From Chrysopilus asiliformis (lineage: Eukaryota > Arthropoda > Insecta > Diptera > Rhagionidae): a stretch of 64,000 bases of DNA. Positions 21,401-31,767 of this stretch are shown piece by piece (the first letter of the stretch is position 1; each line of letters starts with the position of its first letter). Position numbers and translations under genes: made by a program. The notes beneath the pieces are model-generated. The model did not search any database, was not told the DNA's origin, and was given only the letters and a program-made list of their open reading frames with translations. Location of the stretch: the NCBI GenBank assembly GCA_964034945.1, contig OZ035962.1, positions 114,738,335 to 114,802,334 of the forward strand. The letters run 5' to 3'.

Positions 21401-23465
21401 TATATAAAAAATACTAAAAAGCTCTTGCTCCTCCTCCGCGTGTGAAAATTTGACACTGAACTAAATTGATATATTTTTTATTAAAATTCATAATTAATTT
21501 ACTTGTAATTGAAATTCAAGGAATTAAAAGTAATATATGTAATTAAATTACTTATAATTGAAAAACCAAAGAATTACATGCAATTAAATTACTTGTAATT
21601 TTTGGCACAACTGTAAGAGTGTCTTTTCCCAGTTTCATCATTTTTTCTAAAAGTTTACAATCGCAGTAATTTTCATCTTCGCTCCATCTAAAATTTTGCG
21701 TTCTTAACTTTAAATCAATCCGCACAAATAAATGTGCGACACTTTTAAAAATTAAAATTATCTTGGTATTCCAGAAAAAGAAATCATCGTCTACATTCAT
21801 TTTCAGTTTTTTTTTATTACTGCAGTGAGTTTCCTGTCATTGTCAGTTAGGATGCCAACAGTATTTATTCTGCACTAAATAATCGTTGCTATCAAATATT
21901 TAAGGCATGGTAAATTTCGAGAGCTTTAAAGTTTGTGGAATTGCAATAAAAAAGGAATGTCTTTTCCTTTGTTACTCCACATTTGTAAAATACAAAACAT
22001 TTCCTCACTAACTGCAGCTCCTCTCCCTGCCCAATACTCGACTTAAAGTTTTTAAGATTATTGGCGTATTTGAAATTTGCCGCCTCTTTTAGAAAAAATT
22101 TGGTTTCCTGGGTGAGGCCTTCGTTCAATCGATAACATGGCAACCGTCGATTCCGCGGAAATCGAAATCACTTGTAAAGGTAAAACTACAGAGATAAGAG
22201 AGGTAGAATATGTAAAGTGAACTGTAACACCATTAATATAACGTACAAAATAAATTTTTGTAAGTTTTTTCTTTTATTGTTTTTGGTTTTTATAATTGGT
22301 GTGACTACTTGAATATTTGAATATTTCGAAACTTTCAAACTTTTTTGTTTTTTATAAAAAAAAAATTTTCAGCACTCACGTCACAAACCACTCTAGTAAA
22401 ACCGGCAAAAACCAACGAATTCTAATCCCGAGTTTCCTGTCGAAAAGGGTAAATAAGTTTTTACTATTTAGATTTTTTAATTTACAGAATGACTGAAATC
22501 TTTTATTCAGAACAGTTCCTGGAGTGATTACTTGTTGGAGGGCGATGTCGAAATGGCTGTCTGCTTATGACAAACAAAAGTTTCTATGAGTATTTATCCA
22601 CCCACGGATAATTAAAAGTAAAGTAAAAATTTACATTGAAATGAAAATTAAATCAAAATAATTAAACCTTAAGAATTTATACCCGGATTCAAATTGTCGT
22701 GTCGTTTTCGATAAGTATACTTTTGTCTGTAGGAAAGCACTAACAACAACACGTAAAATGACTCTTGTCGAAAACGACTCGACTATCAGAATCCGGCTAT
22801 TAATTAAAAAGAATTTAAAACTCATGTAAATGTTCTAAATAAAACAAATTGCTCACATATTTCGTAATTATTTACTAAAACTTGAGAGACTAAACGATTT
22901 TAAGTACCTACTTTTCAAAACAAAAAAGTCTGTATTTTAAAAATACTTACTTGTTAACTAGTCGGGATGGCACATTTCTCACATAATCCTCCGACAACGA
23001 GTCGCGGTCGAGGGTGTCGATGCCAAGGACGAAAAGACAGGCTTTTTCGGGCTCTGGTGTGTAGTACCGACTCTCGCGGATCGCGGTAATGATCTTTTGG
23101 TAGTTCGAGCTTATCGGCGGTGCTGCTCCGAGCGAGTTGAGGGGTTCGAGGGGGTAGACGTAAACTAGGAATTTCTCGAAGCATTTTGTGTAATCGAAGC
23201 AAGTCTCCATCCGACAGGACTTCGTCGTCCTACCACTCACCACACCGCCGACGACGAATTCAGTAACATTTCCCAGACCCCCCGCACCGCTGTCCGACAA
23301 CTGGAGCAAATGGTCGCGATGGTCCAGAAACGCGGGAAGTTCCTTGGGGCTCCTTCGTGCAGCCACAAACTTTGGAGCCCCTTTGAGTCGGTAGCCGCCG
23401 AAATAGCAATACGCGAGAAACGCACACGAAACAAACACCAGAATGTAGCGTTTTTTGGCCTGCAT
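342..23465 (-). CDS. ttv: tout-velu / EXT1-type heparan sulfate polymerase, 5' part (three exons)
   Basis: EXT1 family Golgi glycosyltransferase that, with its EXT2 partner, adds alternating GlcA and GlcNAc to heparan sulfate; the fly orthologue is needed for Hedgehog and other morphogen movement. Coding exons on the minus strand are 23465-22951, 20047-19778 and 494-342, with GT-AG borders and matching phases (515+270+153 nt, about 312 of the usual 720-750 residues). Residues 1-7 are cytosolic and residues 8-22 form a type II signal anchor. Cysteine-bearing 'CRMETCFDY' is at about 85-93, followed by the EXT1-typical '[14 protein letters not shown]'. Exon 2 begins '[21 protein letters not shown]' minus its last residues, and exon 3 has 'GIGSETRN' and 'CRHGKSW'. 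I chose the ATG at 23465 because the codon 15 nt upstream is GTG. The nucleotide-sugar-binding and C-terminal GT64 domains lie past the left edge. Intron 1 is 2.9 kb and intron 2 is 19.3 kb, filled with mobile elements. Confidence 0.95.
495..3332. other. ttv intron 2, distal part: AT-rich with one repeat copy
   Basis: No exon or RNA gene is visible here. Apart from the family R repeat at 738-1395, the sequence is AT-rich and non-repetitive by eye. Short open frames have no recognisable residues. Confidence 0.6.
738..1395 (+). repeat. Unclassified interspersed repeat (family R), truncated copy
   Basis: It shares ordered blocks with 28736-29935: 'gactttcttatacaaaatct', 'atatctcgata', 'cggataacagta'-like, 'ggcaaaca' and 'ggttaacggatttccacca'. 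A third, inverted and split copy lies within 13985-17470. The 3' end is missing compared with the 28736 copy. No intact protein is encoded. Confidence 0.65.
3333..3565. repeat. Minisatellite, 31-bp unit, about seven copies
   Basis: Tandem units of 31 bp have the form gggtgaggaaacgtgaggaa followed by actaaatccaa. There are six essentially identical full copies, one 21-bp deletion unit (second position) and a partial last copy whose end has diverged. The near-identity of copies suggests recent expansion. It is purine-rich on the plus strand and lies in ttv intron 2. Confidence 0.9.
3571..3609. repeat. Perfect 11-bp inverted repeat (hairpin)
   Basis: CACTGTCAGCA at 3571-3581 is exactly complementary to TGCTGACAGTG at 3599-3609, leaving a 17-nt loop. 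It lies directly after the minisatellite, where it might be a relic end or a replication hairpin. No function can be assigned. Confidence 0.6.
3610..6995. other. ttv intron 2: no recognisable feature
   Basis: About 3.4 kb of AT-rich intron sequence. I looked for exostosin exons, transposase motifs and tRNA-like folds on both strands and saw none. Confidence 0.5.
7004..7809. mobile_element. Non-autonomous hAT-type element with 8-bp target duplication
   Basis: The left end is 'cagcgattctcaacctgtgg' and the right end, read in reverse complement, is 'cagcgtttctcaaccttt'. The direct repeat GCTTAGTT lies at both flanks (6996-7003 and 7810-7817). Eight-bp duplications and CAG-type termini are typical of hAT transposons. 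The 806-bp interior has inverted internal segments (for example 'aatgaacgcgaaac' near 7190 and its complement near 7587) and a run of 13 G near 7041, but no transposase. It is a MITE-like passenger in ttv intron 2. Confidence 0.88.
7818..13715. other. ttv intron 2: unannotated 5.9 kb
   Basis: No exon, transposase or RNA gene is recognisable. Minor features are an imperfect two-copy direct repeat of about 41 bp near 12394-12475 (shared 'tcctaaggctttctgtcacc') and a run of about 19 C near 13292. Open frames of 60-110 codons here have low-complexity or random-looking composition. Confidence 0.5.
14419..15368. mobile_element. Nested non-autonomous hAT element with 8-bp target duplication
   Basis: The termini are CAGTGATGC at 14419 and its complement GCATCACTG ending at 15368. 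The direct repeat GTCTCAAA flanks it at 14411-14418 and 15369-15376. Subterminal regions on both sides carry repeated 'gtatcaa'-type motifs in opposite orientation. No transposase is visible in the 950 bp. It sits inside the Ac-like element at 13724-17640, so it inserted later. Confidence 0.87.
14525..14777. repeat. Perfect 38-bp inverted repeat, third nesting level
   Basis: The arms at 14525-14562 and 14740-14777 are perfectly complementary over 38 bp (start 'aattgaggcgttaaaagc') and enclose about 177 bp. It could be the terminal repeats of a further small element inside the nested hAT, but no clear target duplication was found. Confidence 0.75.
15907..16807 (-). mobile_element. Internally deleted mariner element
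   Basis: Terminal inverted repeats of about 30 bp begin 'ccaggggtgttagttgaaat' on the left, with the complement at the right end. TA dinucleotides flank both ends (15905-15906, 16808-16809), as expected for Tc1/mariner insertion. The 901-bp length is short of the roughly 1.3 kb of a complete mariner. It lies in the interior of the Ac-like hAT element, in the sense orientation relative to ttv. Confidence 0.93.
15984..16645 (-). pseudogene. mariner transposase, broken by internal deletion
   Basis: The minus strand carries two separated parts of a mariner transposase. The 5' portion (about 16645-16400) resembles the HTH region, with residues such as '[11 protein letters not shown]' and '[10 protein letters not shown]', and has in-frame stops. 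The 3' portion (16355-15984, 123 codons) holds the catalytic end: 'HDNALSHTA', then '[14 protein letters not shown]', the D34D third-aspartate region. The region between, including the first catalytic Asp, is missing. The protein cannot be functional. The start codon at 16355 is simply the first Met after the deletion. Confidence 0.92.
16912..17145 (-). repeat. Deleted copy of family U repeat
   Basis: It begins 'ttatacccgtatgatg' and then jumps to 'gaatatctcaaaaacggtgc', matching both ends of the 19171-19584 arm but lacking the middle. It ends in 'attgccagattgg'. Orientation is the same as the outer copy at 18454-19584. Confidence 0.75.
17649..18453. other. ttv intron 2: no recognisable feature
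   Basis: About 0.8 kb of AT-rich sequence between the Ac-like hAT element and the nested family U repeats. No coding or RNA signal was seen. Confidence 0.5.
18454..19584. repeat. Family U repeat inserted into another copy of itself in opposite orientation
   Basis: The order is A, B, A-complement, B-complement. The inner copy spans about 18573-19170 and reads from 'aaaagctataattgcc' to 'caccatacgggtata'. The outer copy is reversed and is split into 18454-18572 and 19171-19584. If the inner copy is removed, the outer copy reads continuously through 'gataaaaataa' to 'gaatttctgcatg'. The flanking 'ATAA' on both sides may be the target duplication. The inner copy carries an expanded (GACA/GACG)n tract at 18958-19036 that the outer copy lacks. 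No intact protein is encoded. Confidence 0.85.
19778..20047 (-). CDS. ttv: ttv coding exon 2
   Basis: This 270-nt exon encodes K-L-W-N-N-G-R-N-H onward, through '[15 protein letters not shown]', '[11 protein letters not shown]' and '[11 protein letters not shown]', the classic exostosin-domain start of EXT1. The acceptor is 'ccattttag'-like immediately before 20047 (read on the minus strand) and the donor is 'gtgagt' at 19777-19772. Phase 2 on entry and exit matches exons 1 and 3. Confidence 0.95.
20490..22143 (-). pseudogene. Decayed coding-like remnants of unknown identity
   Basis: Several open stretches on the minus strand have protein-like rather than random composition: 22143-21892, 21800-21600, about 21215-21085, 20925-20640 and 20696-20493. 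They lie in the same order and direction but in different frames, with stops between them. Examples are '[13 protein letters not shown]' near 21150 and '[17 protein letters not shown]' near 20820. I do not recognise the family. This may be an old captured gene or transposon protein, and chance open frames cannot be excluded. Confidence 0.3.
21222..21613. repeat. AATTAC-rich element, possible MITE
   Basis: About 390 bp dominated by 'aattac'/'gtaatt' motifs in both orientations. The edges are imperfectly inverted: 'agttgagcaaaa' on the left and, in complement, 'agttgtgccaaaa' on the right. Coding-like remnants lie on either side in the same direction, so it may have inserted into them. No convincing target duplication was found. 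Confidence 0.45.
22951..23465 (-). CDS. ttv: ttv coding exon 1 (signal anchor and stem)
   Basis: It encodes residues 1-172, starting [10 protein letters not shown] hydrophobic anchor at 8-22 is followed by a stem region with one N-glycosylation sequon (N-V-T near 67). The conserved EXT1 domain then begins at 'CRMETCFDY' and runs to '[10 protein letters not shown]'. The donor 'gtaagt' immediately follows 22951. Its GC content is clearly higher than that of the surrounding introns. Confidence 0.95.
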
Positions 23466-25783
<2,318 letters not shown>

Positions 25784-26656
25784 GTTCCACAATAACAAAC
25801 TTAAGCGTATTCTGTATTTTTAGCGATCTGTTTTCTTTTTTACTTAAACGTTATTTTATTTTTCGTCAAGTGAAAAATCAGTAGATTTTCGCTTCATTTA
25901 TTTTGGTATTCATTTGACATTCTAATGGTAGTTTCCTCCATTAAATGGTTGGAAAGAAGCGGGCTCAAATCTGCATTTTGTTTGATTTTATTTTCCCTAT
26001 TTTATTTAAATTTATATTTTCAGGTACCGCTTCTTCGTTTATAATTATTTTTATAATTAAGATCAAAATGATTGTACTAAAAACATTTTTGATAATAAGG
26101 AAATATAAAAGTTGAGAAATTTACAATTCACAAATTTTTTGTACAAACGAGAGCTTTTTTACAAAAATAAAAACATTTAAATTTTTAACAGTATTTTAAT
26201 TGAATCTTCGTTATGGCAAAAAAAAATATAAAATATTTAGACACATTCATCAATCTGAATTGCATAATCGATTTCGTATGACTGGCTATTATGAGTTTCC
26301 TATTATAAAATTCTAGTTTCCAATCAGCAAAAATATCGACAAGAAATGATTTTTCATTGATTGTATTACTACTTTAAATATATGCGTAAGTAAAGACGAT
26401 ATAAATAGATCCTTTCATATCAATTTTTGTAGGTGTTTGACTATTTCAATAAGTCGTATGTAAATGACTAAAACTGCCTTTTTACGTTTTTTAAAATTTC
26501 AATATGTAAGAAACGTATAATCATTTTCCTAATGAATAGTTCTGATGATTTTTCCAAGAATAAAACATTTGGTTCCAGTATAAAACTTCGTTAATTGCAT
26601 TCTTATTTTTTAAATTTCTATTCTTTTTTCATATGTGAGTTCTTTCTTCATATATA
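25784..26656. other. TRAM 3' UTR and AT-rich intergenic DNA
   Basis: It contains ATTAAA near 25940 and AATAAA near 26166 as candidate poly(A) signals for TRAM. No other feature is visible before the MITE. Confidence 0.6.
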
Positions 26657-27164
26657 AAGGAGGATCTCCATTACCATGACTTCTGTAACTGCAAAAAAAT
26701 GCAGAAAACTAGAGCAAGATAGACTTATATAGATCTAAAGAGGAATAACTGAATACAAGTTAAACGCCATCCCTTCCAGTTTTACAATTTTATAGCAATC
26801 ATATCAAACCTTATGCTATGAATATAATTTTCAAATTGGCATGGTAACAAAGCTTTTGACTATGCATGCGAAGGAGAAAAAGCTTTTAAAATGACATCAC
26901 GCTATAATAACAGTTTGAATGTGTCCGTGCTTACTATTCACTTACAGGGACAATGTGTGATTGTAGTAGAAAGCGCTATAAAAAGTTAAGTCCGCCAACT
27001 GCAACCATAAAATCGCCATAAAAAAAGAGGGGAAATTATTTTTGCAGTTGCCGACAAATTTTTGCAGTTGATTCTTATCTCCCTTTCTCGCCAAGGTATC
27101 TTCACATAAATGTGTCTCTATTTTTTTGCAGTTGGGAAAAGTCATGGTAATGGAGGGCGGCCTT
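26657..27164. mobile_element. TA-flanked MITE (family AAGG...CCTT), copy 1
   Basis: It begins AAGGAGGATCTCCATTACCA and ends with the near-complement '...ggtaatggagggcggcctt'. TA dinucleotides flank it (26655-26656 and 27165-27166). The interior matches, in reverse complement, the copy at 28866-29267 (shared 'atgacatcacgctataataa', 'ctatgcatgcgaaggag'), with about 100 extra bp near 26990-27090. TA duplication suggests mobilisation by a Tc1/mariner transposase. It ends about 90 bp upstream of the TATA box of the next gene. Confidence 0.88.
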
Positions 27165-27255
27165 TATATAAAATTGGCTTCTTTTACTTGATCATTCAAT
27201 CTTGAAGAAAAGAGCTGAAAAAAGAGTACATGTGGTGGGGAAAATGTTTCTCTCA

Positions 27256-27286
27256 TATAAAAGCTGCAGTTAGAGTTTGGTCATCT
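27256..27286 (+). promoter_or_regulatory. TATA box and initiator of the 119-aa secreted-protein gene
   Basis: TATAAAA at 27256-27262 and an initiator-like TCATCT at 27281-27286 have the expected 25-30 bp spacing. They predict a 5' UTR of about 104 nt before the ATG at 27387. Confidence 0.65.
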
Positions 27287-27386
27287 TTACATTTGCTTAA
27301 CTTTTCAACGCGTTTAAAGCTCTAAAATCCAACTCGAACTCAAGAATTTTCTGTGGTGAAGACTTTTAAGTAATTAAGCAGTAATC

Positions 27387-30300
27387 ATGAAAGTTATTTT
27401 GCCGATTTTATTAGCAATTAATATTGCGTATGCCATAGCAGGTAAATAAAATTAAAAAATTTCAAGTTTTATATCATAATTTTAAAATTTATGTAAAGTT
27501 TTAAAATCAAGCAGTTATAGATATAATTTTCTTTTTGGTGCAAACCCCCTAATTAAATGTGCTAAATAAACAAACAACCTTGAATTTTCCTAGTAGTTAT
27601 TGTGTTAGGTTTTTTTACCATTGAATATTGAAGAATCATCAGTTTTTGCCTCTTTCTCGATCTTTCGGAGAAAATCTTCAAGATAATTTTGTGTAATACA
27701 ACAAACAAATACTTAAATCATGTCGTAACACCGGAAAAATCCGCCAGATCTCACAATCATTCGGAATTGGCTGACGTATTCAACAAAGAACGCGGACTCG
27801 ATCGTTTGAAAAGCAGAAAAAGAAAATAAAAATTCGTAATTGCCAGATGAAATACCGTACCGTTTGCAATCAACATAGGTAGTCGCAAAAATTCAGATCA
27901 TTGACATCGCCACAGTACAACATTACAAATGCTCTTTTAGACCGATGTTTTCGCATAAGTTCTAGATTTATTATGTTTGGTTTATTTGTCTTAAAGAAAT
28001 TACGATTCGGAAATATCCGTGTAAATTAGAAAAAAATTAATGCTATTCAAAATTGATGAGCAAATAAACCCTGTAAAAAATTTTTTTTTATTTCTATAGC
28101 TTGAATTTTTAAATACATGATAAATGCCCGTGAAAAGAGAAAATTGCGCGTTGAAAGTCACAAAATAAGAATGGGATTTATCATTGACTATTAATTAAGT
28201 ATTTTATTTGTTAAATAATATTTCCGAGCCTGTTTTTGCGCATAAATTTAATTTCTGTTAAGAAGCTTACCCCGAAAAGATCAGTGAAAAAAATTTTTTT
28301 TTGTCGGATATAACGAAAATTTGTTTACTTTATTGATATTCATATTTCCAAATTTAAAAAAAAAAAACATAATTATTATGTTTATTTAAAAACTGACTCG
28401 TATGCTATAAAATAATTTTAAAACAAGTTTTCATCAAATCTTATCTAAATAAAAATTGATGAATGCATATGGCTGTTTTTAAAGTAAGGGGTTAAACTTT
28501 AAAAATTTGCGACACACAGCTACAGCTGTGTATTTTATTATATATAAATAAAAAAAAAACGAAAGACTTAAACAAGAAACCCGAAAATTCTACAGGTTTT
28601 TTTTGTTTCAACTTGCGGAAATTTAAAACAATCGATTTGTTTCACAAAATGTTCTTTCATGATTATATAATATATTAAGCATAAATTTTTAATATTTAGT
28701 GACGCTAGTTGAAGCTTCTTATAGCAAACAAAAGAATCTAATGTGAATAGCACATGACTTTCTTATACAAAATCTACGTTTCTGCACAATTTACATGACG
28801 AATAAAATATTAGTTTACATAAAAATATTAAGTTTTATTTTGCGAAATCTGGAATATCTCGATAAAGGAGCCGCTCCATTACCATGACTTTTTACCATGA
28901 CAAAAAAAATGAGACACATTTATGTGAAGATGCCTTGGCGAGAAAGGGCGATTTCTAATACAATCACACATTGTCCCTGTAAGTAAATAGCAAGCACGGA
29001 CACATTCAAACTGTTATTATAGCGTGATGTCATTTTAAAAGCTTTTTCTCCTTCGCATGCATAGTCAAAAGCTTTGTTACCATGCCAATTTGAACATTAT
29101 ATTCATAGCATAAGGTTTGATATGATTGCTATAAAATTGTAAAACTGGAAGGGAAAACGTTTAACTTGTATTCATTCATTCCTTTTTAGATCTACATAAG
29201 TCTATCTTGCTCTAGTTTCCTGCATTTTTTTGTCATGGTAAAAAGTCATGGTAATGGAGGAGCCCTTTAACGATAAAAGATATCGATTGACGGTAATAAG
29301 CAAAAATGTAGAGAATTTTAATACCTTTAATTCTGCCATAACTTTTTTTTAGTGTGCAAGCAATTCGCAAAAATATGGCAAAAATATCTTTCTTAAATTT
29401 TTTTATGATAATATGTGAAAGATATCGGATAACAGTAAAAGACAAAATTATGGCAAACATTATTTTCTTCAATTCGTCTCATTTATTGAACCATCAAAGA
29501 CCCGTTTTTTTTGGGATAATCGCAAAAAACTGTTTTTTCTTCAAATAACGATATATTTTGACAACGGCTTGAAATACGAAGTTCTAGTAAAAGAAAAAGT
29601 GTGGAAAATGTTATTGTCTCCAACTTTTGTTATTCATAAGACTACTAAAAAACGCGTAATTACAGAGTAGATACAAAAAAAAATTGCGATTTGGTTACTT
29701 CCGGTTAACGGATTTCCACCAAAAAAACATAGGATTGTCTCATTCCAAGTTAAAACATGCCTGTAAAATTTTTGAGAAATCTTGTACACAGACTGACAGA
29801 CAAACAGACTAACAGACAGAAAGACATCTTTATAATAATGCTTATATCGACTCAGGAGTGCTCGGGCAATGTTTTTTAGGCAAAATGAAGACGTCGAATT
29901 TTTTTATGAATACAATACTTTATTATACTCTGTATAAGAAAAAAAAACTAAATTCAGATGTGATGACCCGAAATTATTGATGGGGCTTTACCTGTTTTTG
30001 TTCGAAAGGCAATTTCTTCAAAGTGGTTTTTCTAAGAAAGTTAGTTCCAAGTAATGGTAAATTAAATTTTATTTTTTAGTTTTTGTGATCGATTCCAATA
30101 CAGCATTCCTTTACACATTGACGTGTAGATCTATTTTTATCTATGACTGTGATATGTTTTTTTCGTTTTTAAGGTAATAGGCATCAACTTGTTAAGAAAC
30201 GTTTTGTTTATTTCATTTAATATTTATATATTTTATCGACATTATCGTTAAATTTTTAGACACTGGTGAATATGTTCCCCGCGCTTTCTACACAATTAAC

Positions 30301-30717
30301 GGGGAAGGAAATACTTCTCCACTTTTCTTGCTGAATGCGGCTCATGTAAGGCATTGAATTTGTGTAAATTGCTTTTGCTTTAATAACTCTTTTCTGTTTG
30401 ATTTTAGCAACAAGCATTGTTACATCGCTTAAAACGTTCACCACAAGTTTATAGCAGTTCCTCATCCAGTACATCAAGCTCTGGCGGCGCACCTGGAGTT
30501 TTTAGCCATCAAAGCACGACTTACACAAATAACAACGGATATGGGTAAATGTGGTATTTTGAACAGCTGCGTGCCATTATCCTGTTTAAAGTTAACGGAA
30601 AGATATAACTGACTTTCATATATTTTTATTTTTAGGACTGGCGGTTATGTTTCTACTTCTGGAGTCGTAGATCCCTACGGACAGGTTTATTACAACACTC
30701 AAACTGGTCATTTATAA
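27387..30717 (+). CDS. Small secreted Ser/Gly/Tyr-rich protein, 119 aa
   Basis: Exons are 27387-27441, 30260-30345, 30408-30544 and 30636-30717, in phase and GT-AG throughout. Residues 1-18 form a clear signal peptide (MKVILPILLAINIAYAIA). The mature part starts near 'DTGEYVPRAFY'. A dibasic 'RLKR' at about 52-55 could be a furin site. Downstream come a Ser run ('SSSSSSTSSS') and a Gly/Tyr/Asn/Thr tail with 'GVVDPYGQVYYNTQTGHL'. I do not recognise the family; an extracellular matrix, cuticle or peptide-precursor role is possible. The 2.8-kb first intron separates the signal peptide from the rest and holds a family R repeat carrying a MITE. AATAAA at 30753 is the likely poly(A) signal. TATA-driven expression suggests stage- or tissue-restricted use (inference). 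Confidence 0.85.
28736..29935 (+). repeat. Family R repeat, copy interrupted by a MITE
   Basis: It begins like the 738 copy ('gactttcttatacaaaatct') and continues past 29267 through 'cggataacagta', 'ggttaacggatttccacca', a degenerate GACA tract near 29789 and an end near 'actctgtataag'. The uninterrupted copy near 865 shows that the MITE at 28866-29267 inserted at a TA within 'ctcgataacggt'. It lies in intron 1 of the 119-aa protein gene. Confidence 0.75.
28866..29267. mobile_element. TA-flanked MITE (family AAGG...CCTT), copy 2
   Basis: 402 bp starting AAGGAGCCGCTCCATTACCA and ending with the near-complement '...gagccctt', flanked by TA at 28864-28865 and 29268-29269. Its terminal repeats extend about 40 bp (through 'gactttttaccatgac'). 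Its orientation is opposite to copy 1, so the two could pair as an inverted repeat around the promoter and first exon of the 119-aa protein gene. Confidence 0.9.
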
Positions 30718-31579
30718 GTGATTTATTCAAATTAATTTTACCTAAATTGGAAAATAAATCAAATTTCTAAAATTAGTATGAAAGCCTTTGTGTCACAAAG
30801 TTTTATGGATAAGTAAATTTCAACGAATAAAAATATTTTTGGAAAACTAGAAATAAGTCTTGTCATTTTTAACAACTTTTGTTCATTTTGAGAATTTCCG
30901 TTTTTTATTTTAATTGAAAGTCATTCTCTACAACTATAAAAATATGTTAATATACCATTTAGTAAAACACTTCCTCTTAATCCCTTTGCTGACAAAACTT
31001 TATGTTATTTGAAACTAACATCGAAAATTTTCAAGGATTGGCATTGCCGTTGATTCTCTGTTGGTATTTTAAACATATCACCAGAGCGGTGTCAAGGTGA
31101 AGCAGCGCTCAAGATAAACTTGTATTTGGCGCCCCCTACTCTTTCCAAATAAAAAAAATTATAAAAACGCATTTTTGTGTATGCTAGGAAATTTTGAAAG
31201 GGCGACCAGAAACAAGAGGTTTCATTAAATTTTGGTTTGTGAGTGATTGAGAGGGGCAAGTTCCGGCGCTCATGGTTAGGGACTGACCATAAAACACGTC
31301 ATGCTAAATTTGGCTTTTTCGTTTTCATAAAAAGATGTATGGGACAATAAACAAAGTTAACTAATTCTTCCAATTACAGAGGTTGATATTATAAAAAAAA
31401 AACTTTCCTTTTGTGCTTGGAATTTATTTCCTAAAAAGTAACTAAACAGTTTTCTTAGTTTCATAAAGAATAAAAATTGGTTTATAACACTTGAAAAAAA
31501 AACTAAATAAATTTTACTGTACAAAAAAACCGATTTTAATTCCCTGTCAAATTCAGTAAAAGAAAAAACGAGATTCTTA
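30718..31579. other. 3' UTR and AT-rich intergenic DNA
   Basis: AATAAA at 30753-30758 probably ends the upstream gene. The remaining 0.8 kb has no recognisable features. Confidence 0.55.
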
Positions 31580-31721
31580 GGCCTATGTTACACACGGCAA
31601 CTTTAAGCGGCGACTTTTCTTAAGTATAGGCGAGAGAAGTGAGGGGCCACCGCTTCCTTCACTTCTCGTGCTTATACTTAAGAAAAGTCGCCGCTTAAAG
31701 TTGCCGTGTGTAACATAGGCC
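31580..31721. mobile_element. Snap-back MITE with TTA target duplication
   Basis: A 142-bp near-perfect palindrome with arms of about 50 bp ('ggcctatgttacacacggca' and onward), a GC-rich centre and GGCC at both ends. TTA is repeated at 31577-31579 and 31722-31724. A 3-bp TTA/TAA duplication is typical of PIF/Harbinger (Tourist-like) MITEs. It lies 46 bp beyond the stop codon of the convergent minus-strand gene. Confidence 0.85.
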
Positions 31722-31767
31722 TTAATCAAATAAATTTTTTTCATGAATTTTATTAAATTGATATGTA

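Larger units (their letters stand above)
20048..22950 (-). other. ttv intron 1 (2.9 kb)
   Basis: The donor GTAAGT lies at 22950-22945 and the acceptor AG at 20049-20048. The intron contains decayed coding-like sequence (about 20490-22143) interrupted by an AATTAC-rich repeat at 21222-21613. The rest (22150-22940) is AT-rich without visible features. Confidence 0.85.
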
